Shown here in pieces: positions 23,617 to 32,326 of a DNA stretch of 35,980 nucleotides. Positions within the stretch are counted from its first letter, which is position 1, and every line of letters starts with the position of its first letter. The DNA is from Mycobacterium simiae. GTDB lineage: Bacteria > Actinomycetota > Actinomycetes > Mycobacteriales > Mycobacteriaceae. The notes below the pieces were generated by a model. It worked only from the letters and a program-made list of their open reading frames with translations. It ran no database searches and was not told the DNA's origin. The DNA lies in NCBI RefSeq assembly GCF_008370645.1, contig NZ_VTZN01000035.1, positions 1 through 35,980 of the forward strand, given 5' to 3'. The position numbers and the translations under genes are program-made.

Positions 23617-25007
23617 GCGACGGCCAACTCTCCGACACCACGGCGCCGCCGCTGCCGCCCGGCCTCGGCGGATCCCCCGACACCGCGCATCGTGACAACC
23701 AGCGCCGGCCGCCGATCCTGCCGATCACGCCGCGGCTGCCCGGCGCCCCCCAGCAGCAACAGCCGATGTCGACTCAACCGGCACCAGTGAGCACGCACCC
23801 GGCTAACGCCACCACACCCGCGCCAGGACAAACCGCACCAGGACAAGGCGCCCCGCCCGCGGCCACCTCACCGGCCCCTACCCCAGCAGCTCCTCCCACC
23901 GTCGGCGGCCCCACTGCGGCCGAACCCGCCAGCGCTGACGAACATGACCACCCAGACAGCGGCTCCACCAGCGACAACGCCACGTCCCCCTCGCCCGAGC
24001 ACGCCGCCAACGCCGCGGCCAAACCCGCCATCAACCCCCAAGACGTCGCCGGCATGCTCTCCGGACTGGCCGAACCGCTGGCCGGCCTGCCCTCAGCCCT
24101 GATGGGCATCGGCACAGGCCTACTGGCGCCTTTCGGCCAAATCCTCAACCAGTTCGGGCAAGGCAACCCGGCCATGCCGTCCTCGAGCGGCTTCCCGCAG
24201 AGCGTCCTTGACCGCCTCGGCAACACCGACGCCGGCACCAGCATGACCGGCCTGCCAGGGGACGCCTACCAGTCCGACGTCGACAAACAGGCCAACCAGG
24301 CCCGCGCGATGGACAACCTGGAGCGCAAACTCCGTGCCGCACTGAAAGATTCGGCCGCCAACTCCACCTTGGGCCGCGACAAGATCGAACAGATCATCAA
24401 CCAGGTCAAGTCCGCCCTGCAAGCCATGGGACCCATCGCCAACACCCCCATGGGGCAACTCGGAGTGCTGACGACCATCGCCCAGGGACTCCAGCAGGCC
24501 GGCGCCGTCTTGACCGAAGCACTCGGCAAGGACTCACTCAACGCCGGCACCGTCAAATCGATGTCGGCCGATTACCTCAAGGACCTCAACGCCGCCGGAC
24601 CCAACAGCGAAGAACAGCAACACCTGCTGGCCGCCGGAGGCCCCAAAGCCTGGGCCATCAAAGCCCTGGCCGCCAACGGCATCACAGACCCCCGCGCCGT
24701 CGCGAACTGGCTCCCCGGTCTCATGACCATGGGACAGCGAGAATCAGGCAACAATCCCCGTGCTGTCAACGGCTGGGACTCCAACGCCGCCAAAGGAACA
24801 CCATCCAAAGGATGGATGCAAACCATTGAACCCACCTTCGCGGCGCATTGGCGCCCCGGAACGTCACGTGACATTTTCGACCCGGTCGCCAACGCCGCGG
24901 CCGCCATCCACTACGTGATGACTCGATACCACGTTTCCGCCGACGGGTCAGACCTGATGTCCAAAGTGCAGCAGGCCAACCCGTACGCATCCCCGAAGGG
25001 ATACTGA
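23613..25007 (+). CDS. Lytic transglycosylase-domain protein
   Basis: 464 residues from GTG overlapping the previous stop. Residues 1-140 are Pro/Ala/Thr-rich. Residues about 140-330 form a helical DUF4226-like region (NLERKLRAALKDSAANSTLG, then NTPMGQLGVLTTIAQGLQQA). The C-terminal domain (about 345-464) is SLT-like: MTMGQRESGNNPRAVN contains the expected catalytic Glu377 in the RESGNNP context, followed by SKGWMQTIEPTFAAHW and NAAAAIHYVMTRY, the typical GxMQ and AxxYL-like helices. It would cleave glycan strands to open the wall for the mating channel, the role of VirB1-type enzymes. No signal peptide or membrane helix is visible, so export through the machinery itself is likely. Confidence 0.75.
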   Translation: MSDGQLSDTTAPPLPPGLGGSPDTAHRDNQRRPPILPITPRLPGAPQQQQPMSTQPAPVSTHPANATTPAPGQTAPGQGAPPAATSPAPTPAAPPTVGGPTAAEPASADEHDHPDSGSTSDNATSPSPEHAANAAAKPAINPQDVAGMLSGLAEPLAGLPSALMGIGTGLLAPFGQILNQFGQGNPAMPSSSGFPQSVLDRLGNTDAGTSMTGLPGDAYQSDVDKQANQARAMDNLERKLRAALKDSAANSTLGRDKIEQIINQVKSALQAMGPIANTPMGQLGVLTTIAQGLQQAGAVLTEALGKDSLNAGTVKSMSADYLKDLNAAGPNSEEQQHLLAAGGPKAWAIKALAANGITDPRAVANWLPGLMTMGQRESGNNPRAVNGWDSNAAKGTPSKGWMQTIEPTFAAHWRPGTSRDIFDPVANAAAAIHYVMTRYHVSADGSDLMSKVQQANPYASPKGY

Positions 25008-25008
25008 C

Positions 25009-27366
25009 ATGGCGAAAACCGAGACACAGCAACACAATCCAGGACTCATCGCCGTCATCGCAGTGCCCCTCGCCCTGGCCGCACTATGGTTTCACAGCGC
25101 TGCCGCAGCCACCTCCTGGGCGCTGAGCCACGGATACTTCACCACCGGCCGACCGCTGTTCGCCCTGCCCGGCGCCAATCCCAGCGACGCCGGCCCCACA
25201 CTGCTCGCCGTCGCCGCCCTCGCCGCGATCGCCCTCGGAATCGTCGCCGCCGTGATGGTGGGGATCCGGATGGCCGCACCCGTCCAACACGATCCCGACG
25301 ACCGCCGCCCCGTCCCTCCCGTGGCCGCCCCGGTTCTGGCCGTCACCGCCCTCACCGGCGGCCTATTCGTCCTCGCGCTGATCCCGTTCGTCCCCGACAT
25401 CATCGCCGCAGCCATCGGCATCATCGCCGCCTACGGACTGGCTGACCTGCTCACCGAGAAGCTGTGCGAACGCCGCGAGCGCGCACGCTACCTCAACGAG
25501 ATCGAATGGGCGCTCTACCCTTACCTCGGCTACGACGAACTACCCCGACGCCGCCTTGTCGCCATCACCGAGTGGGACGAAGAAGTCGACGGCCAACCCG
25601 AAAAGCCCAAGACCATCGTGCTCGCTTATCGAGGACGCCGCGAGGAACTCAAGCCAGAGCTCAGTCGCAGACTCGACGACGCCGTCGGCTCGCACTACAC
25701 GCTGTCCTACGCCACCACCGACCAGCTCATCACCGCCACCCTGGCCAGCGTCAACACCGAGTCGCCGACGGTACGCGGACTGCGCGAACAAATCGCCAGC
25801 ACCGAACTGTTCTCGTCCGGGGCGACAATCACTGACCCGCAGTACAGCGAAAGCGGCGATCTGGTGCGATTCACCGTGCACCACCAGATCGGCGCCAAAC
25901 TCTCTGGCACAGATCGGATCCGCTCGATCGCCCGCAAAATCAGCGATCTGCTGCCCGGCCGATGGCGGGCCACCCGGTACGACCACCTCGCCGGTACCGC
26001 CGTCTTTGAAATCCGCCCCGAGCTGCCTAGCCGGGTTTACCCACCGATCCAAGCCCCGATCACCACTGTCAAGGAAGCCTGTTCGACCTACGACCACGCT
26101 GCCATCCCGCTGGCCGTCGACGAAGAAGGCAACATCATCGAGTGGAACCTGAAGGTCCATCCACACATGCTGTTGATGGGTCCCACCGGTACCGGAAAAA
26201 CTGCCACGCTCCACAACACGATCGTGCAAGCCGCCCGCCTGGGCATTCGGATCTTCATCATCGACTTCAAAGGCGGCGAATTCACCAGCTACCGCACATA
26301 CCCCAACGTCGTCGCCGTCCTCACCGAGCCGCATGAAGCAATCGCACTAGTGAACACTCTCTATAAGGAGATGCAGGGCCGCTACAACCTGTACAAGCGC
26401 AACCGCCAAGCGCTAGCCGGCAAAGAACCCTTCGTGATCATCTTCGACGAGTACACCGAATTCCAAGAGGCGATGAAGACGTTCTACGCCAACACCAAGG
26501 AAAAAGGCGCCCAGCGGGACTGCCCGACACTGCGCCAGTTCTCCGCACTGCTTCGCCTGGGCCGCACCAGCCGGTTCCACTGTGTCGCCGCCCTGCAGCG
26601 CGCCGACGTCGAATTCCTCAAGGGCGAGGCCAAAGAGAACTTCCGCCAGCGCCTATCACTGGGAAAGTTGTCCCCCCAGGCGGCGATGATGATCCACGAC
26701 GACGCCCATGCTGGACGCACCGTTCCGCTTGGCGTCCGCGGTCGCGGCACCGCCCTCAACGGCGCCGGTTGGCCTACCGAAGTGCAGGCGTTCTACGTCC
26801 CCGATCCATCCGAGCCCGCCGACCAGGAGGAGAAGCAGATCGTCGACGAGCTGCGCCCCCCGGCAGCAATCTACGAGCGCGGCATCATCATGCCGCCAGA
26901 AGCCGATCCCAACACCGAGCCGCAAGGGTTCTCCTCGTATCAAAACCTCCCGTTGCTCAAGGCCGCCGACTACCCCCAGTTCGACCCGCACTCCGACGAT
27001 TACGCGCCACCGGAATGGCTGGACGTCCACGACCGCGGAGTGGAGTCCATCTTCGGCAGCGCACCCGGCGGTCCCCGTCCCCTGACGCCCACCTGCGCCC
27101 AGGAGCTGGTCTGCAGCTACGAGGAGTCCGCCGGGGAGAGCCGCCGCGTCGTAGTCGGCGACCTCGAGGTCGGCGACTACCTCTGCCATCCCACCACCGG
27201 GGACTGGGTGATCCTGGACGAGGAGCCAACCCCCGGTGAAGACCCGGACACCACCGTGCTCATCCTGCGCGACGTCTACACCGGGGAACGCGAAGAGGCC
27301 GAGGTAGCCAGCGACGCCACGGTGGAGGTCCGCGACCTGGTGGAAACACACCTAACATCGGCATGA
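25009..27366 (+). CDS. FtsK/SpoIIIE (TcpA-type) coupling ATPase
   Basis: 785 residues. Four hydrophobic segments in the first 155 residues (for example VIAVPLALAALWFHSAAAAT; LLAVAALAAIALGIVAAVMV; FVPDIIAAAIGIIAAYGLAD) anchor it in the membrane. A soluble part follows, then the motor domain with Walker A GPTGTGKT (391-398), DFKGGEF and Walker B FVIIFDEY (D480, E481). RLGRTSRFHCVAALQRADVE and RLSLGKLSPQAAMMI match the FtsK/SpoIIIE fold. The C-terminal 180 residues (from about 600) are an acidic extension of unknown fold. Coupling proteins of this class (TcpA, TraB-like) move DNA to or through the channel. In a locus with VirB4, a TcpA-type role bringing substrate to the type IV system is most likely. 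Confidence 0.8.
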   Translation: MAKTETQQHNPGLIAVIAVPLALAALWFHSAAAATSWALSHGYFTTGRPLFALPGANPSDAGPTLLAVAALAAIALGIVAAVMVGIRMAAPVQHDPDDRRPVPPVAAPVLAVTALTGGLFVLALIPFVPDIIAAAIGIIAAYGLADLLTEKLCERRERARYLNEIEWALYPYLGYDELPRRRLVAITEWDEEVDGQPEKPKTIVLAYRGRREELKPELSRRLDDAVGSHYTLSYATTDQLITATLASVNTESPTVRGLREQIASTELFSSGATITDPQYSESGDLVRFTVHHQIGAKLSGTDRIRSIARKISDLLPGRWRATRYDHLAGTAVFEIRPELPSRVYPPIQAPITTVKEACSTYDHAAIPLAVDEEGNIIEWNLKVHPHMLLMGPTGTGKTATLHNTIVQAARLGIRIFIIDFKGGEFTSYRTYPNVVAVLTEPHEAIALVNTLYKEMQGRYNLYKRNRQALAGKEPFVIIFDEYTEFQEAMKTFYANTKEKGAQRDCPTLRQFSALLRLGRTSRFHCVAALQRADVEFLKGEAKENFRQRLSLGKLSPQAAMMIHDDAHAGRTVPLGVRGRGTALNGAGWPTEVQAFYVPDPSEPADQEEKQIVDELRPPAAIYERGIIMPPEADPNTEPQGFSSYQNLPLLKAADYPQFDPHSDDYAPPEWLDVHDRGVESIFGSAPGGPRPLTPTCAQELVCSYEESAGESRRVVVGDLEVGDYLCHPTTGDWVILDEEPTPGEDPDTTVLILRDVYTGEREEAEVASDATVEVRDLVETHLTSA

Positions 27367-27441
27367 ACACACACACCGCGTCGGCGAATCGAACCACCGA
27401 CAAAATGTGCGGTGACGTGCAGATAATTGTCGAAGATCGCC

Positions 27442-27447
27442 GATAAT
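27442..27447 (+). promoter_or_regulatory. Possible internal promoter (-10 only)
   Basis: The 113-bp gap after the coupling ATPase gene is the largest since the operon began and contains GATAAT, a good -10-like hexamer, 33 bp before the next start. No convincing -35 lies at 16-19 bp. It may allow separate expression of the downstream block. Confidence 0.3.
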
Positions 27448-27479
27448 GGAAACATCAAGGCTGAGGAAAGGAGCCTTTA

Positions 27480-27818
27480 GTGGTGGCTAAGAAGAACGAC
27501 TTCACCAAACGGGCCAACGATTTCCTGACGATGAGACTGGGCCCGGTCCAGCGCCTCGGGGAGCTGCTCGACGCCAAGGCCGAGAAGGAAGCTGAACTCA
27601 AGGACTGCGACGCCGCCATCGAAAAGGCCGTCCTGGAGTGCATCGAAGCGGGCTGGAAGCCCGCCGAACTCACCGAACTCGGTGTACCCAAGACCGCGAT
27701 CCAACGCCGGCAGCCGCGCACGGCGACACTTGAACCCCGAACCTCCGACCACGGCACCCATACGGACAGCGGTGAGAACAGCGCTGACGGCGGCCCAGTA
27801 CCGGAACCCTCACCATAG
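27480..27818 (+). CDS. Small helical hypothetical protein
   Basis: 112 residues from GTG at 27480, with AGGAAAGGAG upstream; a second GTG at 27483 would also fit. Residues 5-65 are strongly helical and charged (RLGELLDAKAEKEAELKDCD) with a likely coiled coil, followed by a compact helix-turn segment (PAELTELGVPKTAIQRRQPR) and a disordered tail. No signal peptide or membrane helix. The family is not recognised. It is translated directly before the M15-like peptidase gene, with no gap (stop 27816-27818, next ATG 27819). It may be a chaperone or adaptor for one of the exported proteins that follow; inference only. Confidence 0.6.
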   Translation: MVAKKNDFTKRANDFLTMRLGPVQRLGELLDAKAEKEAELKDCDAAIEKAVLECIEAGWKPAELTELGVPKTAIQRRQPRTATLEPRTSDHGTHTDSGENSADGGPVPEPSP

Positions 27819-28940
27819 ATGACGACAGGCTGCTCAGCCCGTGACGAGATCACCGCGATTCTCAACCAGCTCCGAGGACTCCTCGGAGAGGGCACCCCTG
27901 TGACTGCGCCGCTGCCATCGACCATTCCTGCCGAGATCGGCCAGCGCCTGGAGGCGCTGCCCAACGGCCTCGGAGACTTCATTGAGCAACTGGTCTTGTC
28001 GCGCAAGAGTGCGGCGCAGATCAGCGCCGCGCTAGCCGAAGTGGACCCCTCCCTGGTTCCTGTCGTCGATGAATCGGCGGCCAACGTGACAACAGGACGC
28101 GACGACATCGACAACGCGACCAATCAATACATCAGCCGCGACGATGCTCTGGCCCCCGTCGAGAACACCCCGATGGGGGCGGTGGCGTCCCTGCAGAACA
28201 AGGCCGACGCACTGGCCAATGGCACCAACGCGGTCCGCACCCAAATGCCCCCCGCTGACATGCGCCGCGTGCTCGTCGACGCCCTGGCCCAGAAGTACTA
28301 CCAGCAGGCCAAGGCCGCAGCGTCTGGCATGCCCGGCATGACCGGCGGATCCGGTGGCAGTGGCATGGGCGGCGGACCCGGCGGCGGCATGGGCAGCGGA
28401 CGTGGCGGCGCAAGCCCGCTGAGTGCACTGTCCGGTCTGTCGTCAGGACCGGCGAACCTGCTGTCAGGACTGTCGTCGGGCAAAAACGGAAAGGGGGAGT
28501 CGGGGACGGTTCTGGCGGCCCGGGCCACTCCGGAGGGAGCCCTGCCGCCCGGGGTCGGATCAGAAAAAGGCTTGCAACGCAACACCATCCTCATCGCGCG
28601 CGCGATCAGCGCGGCGTTCCCGGAGATCAAGGACATCGGGGGAGTGCGTGCCGACTCGTTGAAATGGCACCCCAATGGTTTGGCAATCGACGTGATGATC
28701 CCGAACTACAGCAGCGCCGAGGGCAAGGCCCTCGGCGATCGAGTTCTCGCCTTCGCGATGCAGAACGCCGCCAAATACGGTCTCAACCACGCGATTTGGC
28801 GCCAGACAATGTATACCCAGGGTTCGTCTCCGCGGCTGATGGAAAACCGAGGCTCCGACACCCAGAACCACTACAACCACGTCCACATCGCCACCGACGG
28901 CGGCGGCTATCCCACCGGAGGGGAGACCTACTCGCTATGA
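27819..28940 (+). CDS. DUF4226-type protein with M15-like peptidoglycan peptidase domain
   Basis: 373 residues. Residues 1-165 are helical; TGRDDIDNATNQY, then ENTPMGAVASLQNKADALAN aligns with the same region of the lytic transglycosylase (GRDKI...NTPMGQL), so both share a DUF4226-like module. A Gly/Ser/Met-rich linker covers about 165-245. The C-terminal domain (247-373) has SLKWHPNGLAIDVMIPN and NHYNHVHIA. These match the H-x-x-G-x-A-x-D and H-x-H zinc-site pattern of M15-like (ARB_07466/VanY-type) peptidases. It probably cuts stem peptides or binds peptidoglycan, complementing the transglycosylase. There is no signal peptide, so it may be exported by the conjugation apparatus or another secretion system. 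Confidence 0.65.
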   Translation: MTTGCSARDEITAILNQLRGLLGEGTPVTAPLPSTIPAEIGQRLEALPNGLGDFIEQLVLSRKSAAQISAALAEVDPSLVPVVDESAANVTTGRDDIDNATNQYISRDDALAPVENTPMGAVASLQNKADALANGTNAVRTQMPPADMRRVLVDALAQKYYQQAKAAASGMPGMTGGSGGSGMGGGPGGGMGSGRGGASPLSALSGLSSGPANLLSGLSSGKNGKGESGTVLAARATPEGALPPGVGSEKGLQRNTILIARAISAAFPEIKDIGGVRADSLKWHPNGLAIDVMIPNYSSAEGKALGDRVLAFAMQNAAKYGLNHAIWRQTMYTQGSSPRLMENRGSDTQNHYNHVHIATDGGGYPTGGETYSL

Positions 28941-29004
28941 GACTCCGACACCGCACCGTCGCCCGCCACCACGACCTAATTAGCCATCGAGAGGCTGAAA
29001 TCCG

Positions 29005-31380
29005 ATGACAGACAGCGAAGCTCGCAAGTTCGGAGATGCCACCTCCTGGGCCACTTGGAACAAGGACAACGGGGTCGTAGGATGGAGCACCCCCGGGTGG
29101 GCGTTGCCCGGCGACCCCACCCGCTACATCAGCAAGGACGACGGCGTGTGGAAGGCGGTATTGTTCAACGCCCAAACTGCCTACGGCGATCCCAACATTC
29201 ACTACAACACCGATGACACCGGCTCACAGCGCTACCTGGTGTTCGGAGATGGCACCCGGTTGCCGGCCGACGGCACGATCGTCTATCACGATGCGGGCAG
29301 CGGAAAGAACTGGATCCAGAACCAAAACGGATCTGTCACCGTCGCCGACAAGGACTTCAAACCGACAGGGCCGACATTTGCCCCCCTGGGCTACCGTCGT
29401 AGCGCAGACGGCAAGATGTACATGCCCGTCGATGCCCGCGGCAACCAAATCGGTCCGCAGCAGCCATTTTTGACCCCCGGAACCGAATTACACGGCAACC
29501 CTGCGGATCCGAACGCGATACTTACGCCGGTCAACAAGAACGGCGACTACTACACCCTTGATCCGGCGACCGGGCGCCGCGACTTCTTCGACAAGAGTGG
29601 CAAGCCGATCTCGGAGACCCAGTACCAAGCCGGCGCAGGCGCACCCCCGAACGGGCAACCTCCCGCGCAACAACCTGCACCCGGGCAGAAAGCACCACTG
29701 CAGAGCACGAAGGTGAATATTCCCGACGGCATGACCACTCCGCAGTACCCGCAGTGGGCCACCGACGTCGACCCCGACGTGCCCAACCAGATGACCGGCG
29801 TCATCGTCCGGCTCTATGAGTTGTTCGGGAGCGGGACACCCGCCACCAGCAAGTTGCCCGAGTTCCCATTCCGCACCGACACTGGAGAAAGATCAGGCAT
29901 CGACGCATACGACACCGTCAAGAGTGACTTCAAACGCATCGAGGCCGAATTCGACGCTGCTGCAACAGCATTCAAGACCGCCGTGCAGCACTCGGCCAAC
30001 GTCACAAAAGCCGGCCGCGACGCAATCAACAACGCCATCGCCACGTTCAACTCCACGGCCAAGACCCTCGACGAAGGCAACTGGGACGGCTTGCTGCACG
30101 CGGAGTCGACGCTTCTGGACACCGTCAAGACCGAAGTCGAAAACGCCGCCAAGTCCCCGCAGAGCGTGCCGTCCAACCCGGCCGGCGGTCCGGAAACACC
30201 GATGACTCAACCCGCGCCGGCCCCCGGGCCCGCCGATCCGTCCCTGACCGGCCGGCCGCCGACGGACGACACCACCAAGGATGACCTCAAGGATCTGCTC
30301 GGCATGGGATCACCCTTCGGCATGCCGATGGGCGGCAACCCCCTGGGTGGCCTTGGCGCGATGAACCCGCTGGGTAGCCTCGGCGGGATGAACCCGCTAG
30401 GTGGCGGGGGAGGCGCCAACCCGTTGTCCCCCCTGGCGGACGCGGTCAAGCCGCTGGCCAGGCTGGCCGATGCGGACACCAATAAGGCGGACGAGAAGAA
30501 GTCGCCGATCACCCCGCTCAACCCCGGGCCGCACAACACCCCGCCGCCGGCATCGTCGAACTCCTCCGGTCCTGCACCTGCCGAACCGGCCGCGGCCGCC
30601 GGGCCCGCGCCCGGACACACAGGACCAGCCAACCAGCCGTCGGCGACGCCTGCAGGAAACTCGGGGAGCAAGCCAACGGTCACGCTGCCCGACGGCACGG
30701 TCGTCGACGCCCCGAGCAAGCGGGCCGCCGACGCAGCCCAGAATGCCATCGACAAGGCATCACCCGGTGGAGACGCCGCCCAGAAGGCCTACAGCCCGAC
30801 CGGACTGGAGCTGCCCGGGGACGGCAAGAACCTGGGCGCCAGAGTTGATCCGTCGGATATGAAGCCGGGGGACGTGCTGAAGTGGCAGGACAAGACGATG
30901 GTCGCCGTCGCACCAGGACTGGTCGCCGACCCGCACCAGCCCGGCGTAGTCCACACCCTGGAAGAAGTTCTGAAGGACCAGAAGGGCTTTCAAGGCATCT
31001 TCGATCCCAACGCAACAGACCCCACGCTGTCGACGCATACCTCGGCGCCACCATTGACCGATCCACAAGCTCCCTCACATCCGCCTGGGCAACCACCGGC
31101 CGCCCAACCGGCACCGCCGCCGGCGGATCACCAGCCGCCACCGTCGGCGTCGAACAGCCCGCAGGCCCCGCCGACAACGCCAGTCCCCGCTGAACCGCCC
31201 CCAGACAGCGTCCCGCTGTCCGGCCCGGGCCCGGCAGCCGCACCGGCTGGGCAGCAACCAGCGCCACAGCTGAGCTCGACCGTGCCGCAGGCCGCCCCAC
31301 CATCACCGTTCGAAGGCGCCGCGCTACCACCTGCGACACGGACAACCAAACACGAACGCATCGCAGCAGGGATGGAGTAG
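29005..31380 (+). CDS. Large DUF4226-type scaffold protein
   Basis: 791 residues, ATG preceded by GAGAGGCTGAAATCCG. Residues 1-215 contain repeated short beta motifs with Gly/Asp turns (ATSWATWNKDNGVVGWSTPG; PLGYRRSADGKMYMPVDARG). Residues about 250-395 form a helical DUF4226-like region (KAGRDAINNAIATFNSTAKT). A Met/Gly/Pro repeat (LGGLGAMNPLGSLGGMNPLG) follows. Residues about 560-680 are a compact domain (VTLPDGTVVDAPSKRAADAA to KPGDVLKWQDKTMVAVAPGL). The end is a long Pro-rich tail with AAPPSPFEG at 763-771. No enzyme motif or membrane helix. The layout suggests an exported structural protein or one that tethers wall enzymes. It is the third protein of the operon with the DUF4226-type module. 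Confidence 0.6.
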   Translation: MTDSEARKFGDATSWATWNKDNGVVGWSTPGWALPGDPTRYISKDDGVWKAVLFNAQTAYGDPNIHYNTDDTGSQRYLVFGDGTRLPADGTIVYHDAGSGKNWIQNQNGSVTVADKDFKPTGPTFAPLGYRRSADGKMYMPVDARGNQIGPQQPFLTPGTELHGNPADPNAILTPVNKNGDYYTLDPATGRRDFFDKSGKPISETQYQAGAGAPPNGQPPAQQPAPGQKAPLQSTKVNIPDGMTTPQYPQWATDVDPDVPNQMTGVIVRLYELFGSGTPATSKLPEFPFRTDTGERSGIDAYDTVKSDFKRIEAEFDAAATAFKTAVQHSANVTKAGRDAINNAIATFNSTAKTLDEGNWDGLLHAESTLLDTVKTEVENAAKSPQSVPSNPAGGPETPMTQPAPAPGPADPSLTGRPPTDDTTKDDLKDLLGMGSPFGMPMGGNPLGGLGAMNPLGSLGGMNPLGGGGGANPLSPLADAVKPLARLADADTNKADEKKSPITPLNPGPHNTPPPASSNSSGPAPAEPAAAAGPAPGHTGPANQPSATPAGNSGSKPTVTLPDGTVVDAPSKRAADAAQNAIDKASPGGDAAQKAYSPTGLELPGDGKNLGARVDPSDMKPGDVLKWQDKTMVAVAPGLVADPHQPGVVHTLEEVLKDQKGFQGIFDPNATDPTLSTHTSAPPLTDPQAPSHPPGQPPAAQPAPPPADHQPPPSASNSPQAPPTTPVPAEPPPDSVPLSGPGPAAAPAGQQPAPQLSSTVPQAAPPSPFEGAALPPATRTTKHERIAAGME

Positions 31381-31422
31381 CTGTCGATGCCACCGCCGAC
31401 CCCCCACCCCTACGGAGGGACC

Positions 31423-31566
31423 ATGACAACGTTCGACCCCGAAGCCGGTGCCAATGCTCAGCGCAACTCCGACACCGCGGTAGGGCTGCGCGGCGCGATC
31501 TCCTCGACCCGTTCCACCGACGAAGCCCCCGCAGCCGAATTCCGACCACCCAACACCAGAACCTGA
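31423..31566 (+). CDS. 47-residue truncated EspC-like tail (partial duplicate)
   Basis: ATG at 31423 follows a strong GGAGGG Shine-Dalgarno at three bases. The encoded peptide begins MTTFDPEAGANAQRNSDTA and continues as a near copy of the last 40 residues of the EspC-like protein ending at 32291. It contains none of that protein's N-terminal 195 residues. The stop at 31564-31566 is followed by AGGAAAGG, which also serves the next gene. It therefore looks like the remnant of a duplicated EspC-like gene, reduced by internal deletion but still able to be translated. Whether the peptide has a function is open; the good ribosome-binding site argues against calling it simply dead. Confidence 0.55.
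   Translation: MTTFDPEAGANAQRNSDTAVGLRGAISSTRSTDEAPAAEFRPPNTRT
31442..31557 (+). repeat. 116-bp direct repeat, copy 1
   Basis: Matches 32167-32282 over 116 bases with only four mismatches and no gap that I can see. It lies inside the 47-residue ORF. The divergence implies a recent duplication or recent gene conversion. Confidence 0.85.
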
Positions 31567-31580
31567 GGAAAGGCCACCCC

Positions 31581-32291
31581 GTGACCACACCAGAACCGAC
31601 CCCTGACCTACCGCCCTACCCATACCCGCAAGGACCGTCCGGCGAATCCACCGACAACGGCAACAGATCACCACTGTGGCCCGAAGGAGCACCCGGTGAC
31701 GGCAGATGGCAGGTGCCCCAGTACCCGCCATACATCCCGGAACCGCAGTTCGACACCTCCCAGGGGATGCCCCGGTCGACACTCGACGACATCCACGGCA
31801 CCGAAGACGACATGGCCTACTGGTCACCGTCATACCCCGGCGAACTGCCCCCGTACTGGACCACGGGCTACAAACAGATCGCCCCCGGAGTATGGAAGAA
31901 GCTGGGACCAGGCGATTCAGTCCTCGGCCAAACCTACCCCGCGAGCAACGTCACCGGCGAGCACGCTAAGTCGGGCAAGGATGTGTTCGCGGTCGACTAC
32001 CGGCAGTTGGAGGCGTTGGCTCAAACCCACGATGAACATGCCGGCCGGGTGGCACAGTGGGCCGACACCGAGAACGATTTCGCCGATCGGCTGCTGGCCA
32101 CTCACGGCAAGGTCGCCTACGCCACCTACCTGAATGTGAAGGGATTCAACGAAAGTCGGCAGACCCAAGCCGGTGCCTATGCTCAGCGCAACTCCGACAC
32201 CGCGGTAGGGCTGCGCGGCGCGATCTCCTCGACCCGTTCCACCGACGACGCCTCCGCAGCCGAATTCCGACCACCCAGCACCCACACGTAA
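31581..32291 (+). CDS. EspC-like protein with Pro/Tyr-rich N-terminal extension
   Basis: 236 residues from GTG, with AGGAAAGG upstream. Residues 1-125 are a Pro/Tyr-rich extension (PPYPYPQGPSGESTDNGN; WSPSYPGELPPYWTTGYKQI). Residues about 130-225 are an EspC-type (T7SS_ESX_EspC, DUF2580) helical hairpin: VDYRQLEALAQTHDEHAG, then LLATHGKVAYATYLNVKG, matching the THG turn of EspC, then a second helix ending in LRGAISSTRSTDDA. EspC is a substrate of the mycobacterial ESX-1 system and forms a surface filament. The Y-x-x-x-D/E export signal expected after the hairpin is not present. It is directly followed by a second EspC-like gene. A structural role at the mating surface is possible. Confidence 0.6.
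   Translation: MTTPEPTPDLPPYPYPQGPSGESTDNGNRSPLWPEGAPGDGRWQVPQYPPYIPEPQFDTSQGMPRSTLDDIHGTEDDMAYWSPSYPGELPPYWTTGYKQIAPGVWKKLGPGDSVLGQTYPASNVTGEHAKSGKDVFAVDYRQLEALAQTHDEHAGRVAQWADTENDFADRLLATHGKVAYATYLNVKGFNESRQTQAGAYAQRNSDTAVGLRGAISSTRSTDDASAAEFRPPSTHT
32167..32282 (+). repeat. 116-bp direct repeat, copy 2
   Basis: The parent copy, at the 3' end of the full-length EspC-like gene; partner of 31442-31557. It encodes the second helix and C-terminal tail of that protein. Confidence 0.85.
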
Positions 32292-32326
32292 ACCCGAAAC
32301 CTTCAGGAAAGGAAACAGGAAACCTC

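Noticed and set aside
30310..30430. Repeated GGNATGAACCCGCTGGG-like DNA resembling a tandem array
   Set aside because: It encodes the Met/Gly/Pro repeat of the 791-residue protein in frame; a protein low-complexity repeat rather than a separate DNA element or CRISPR.
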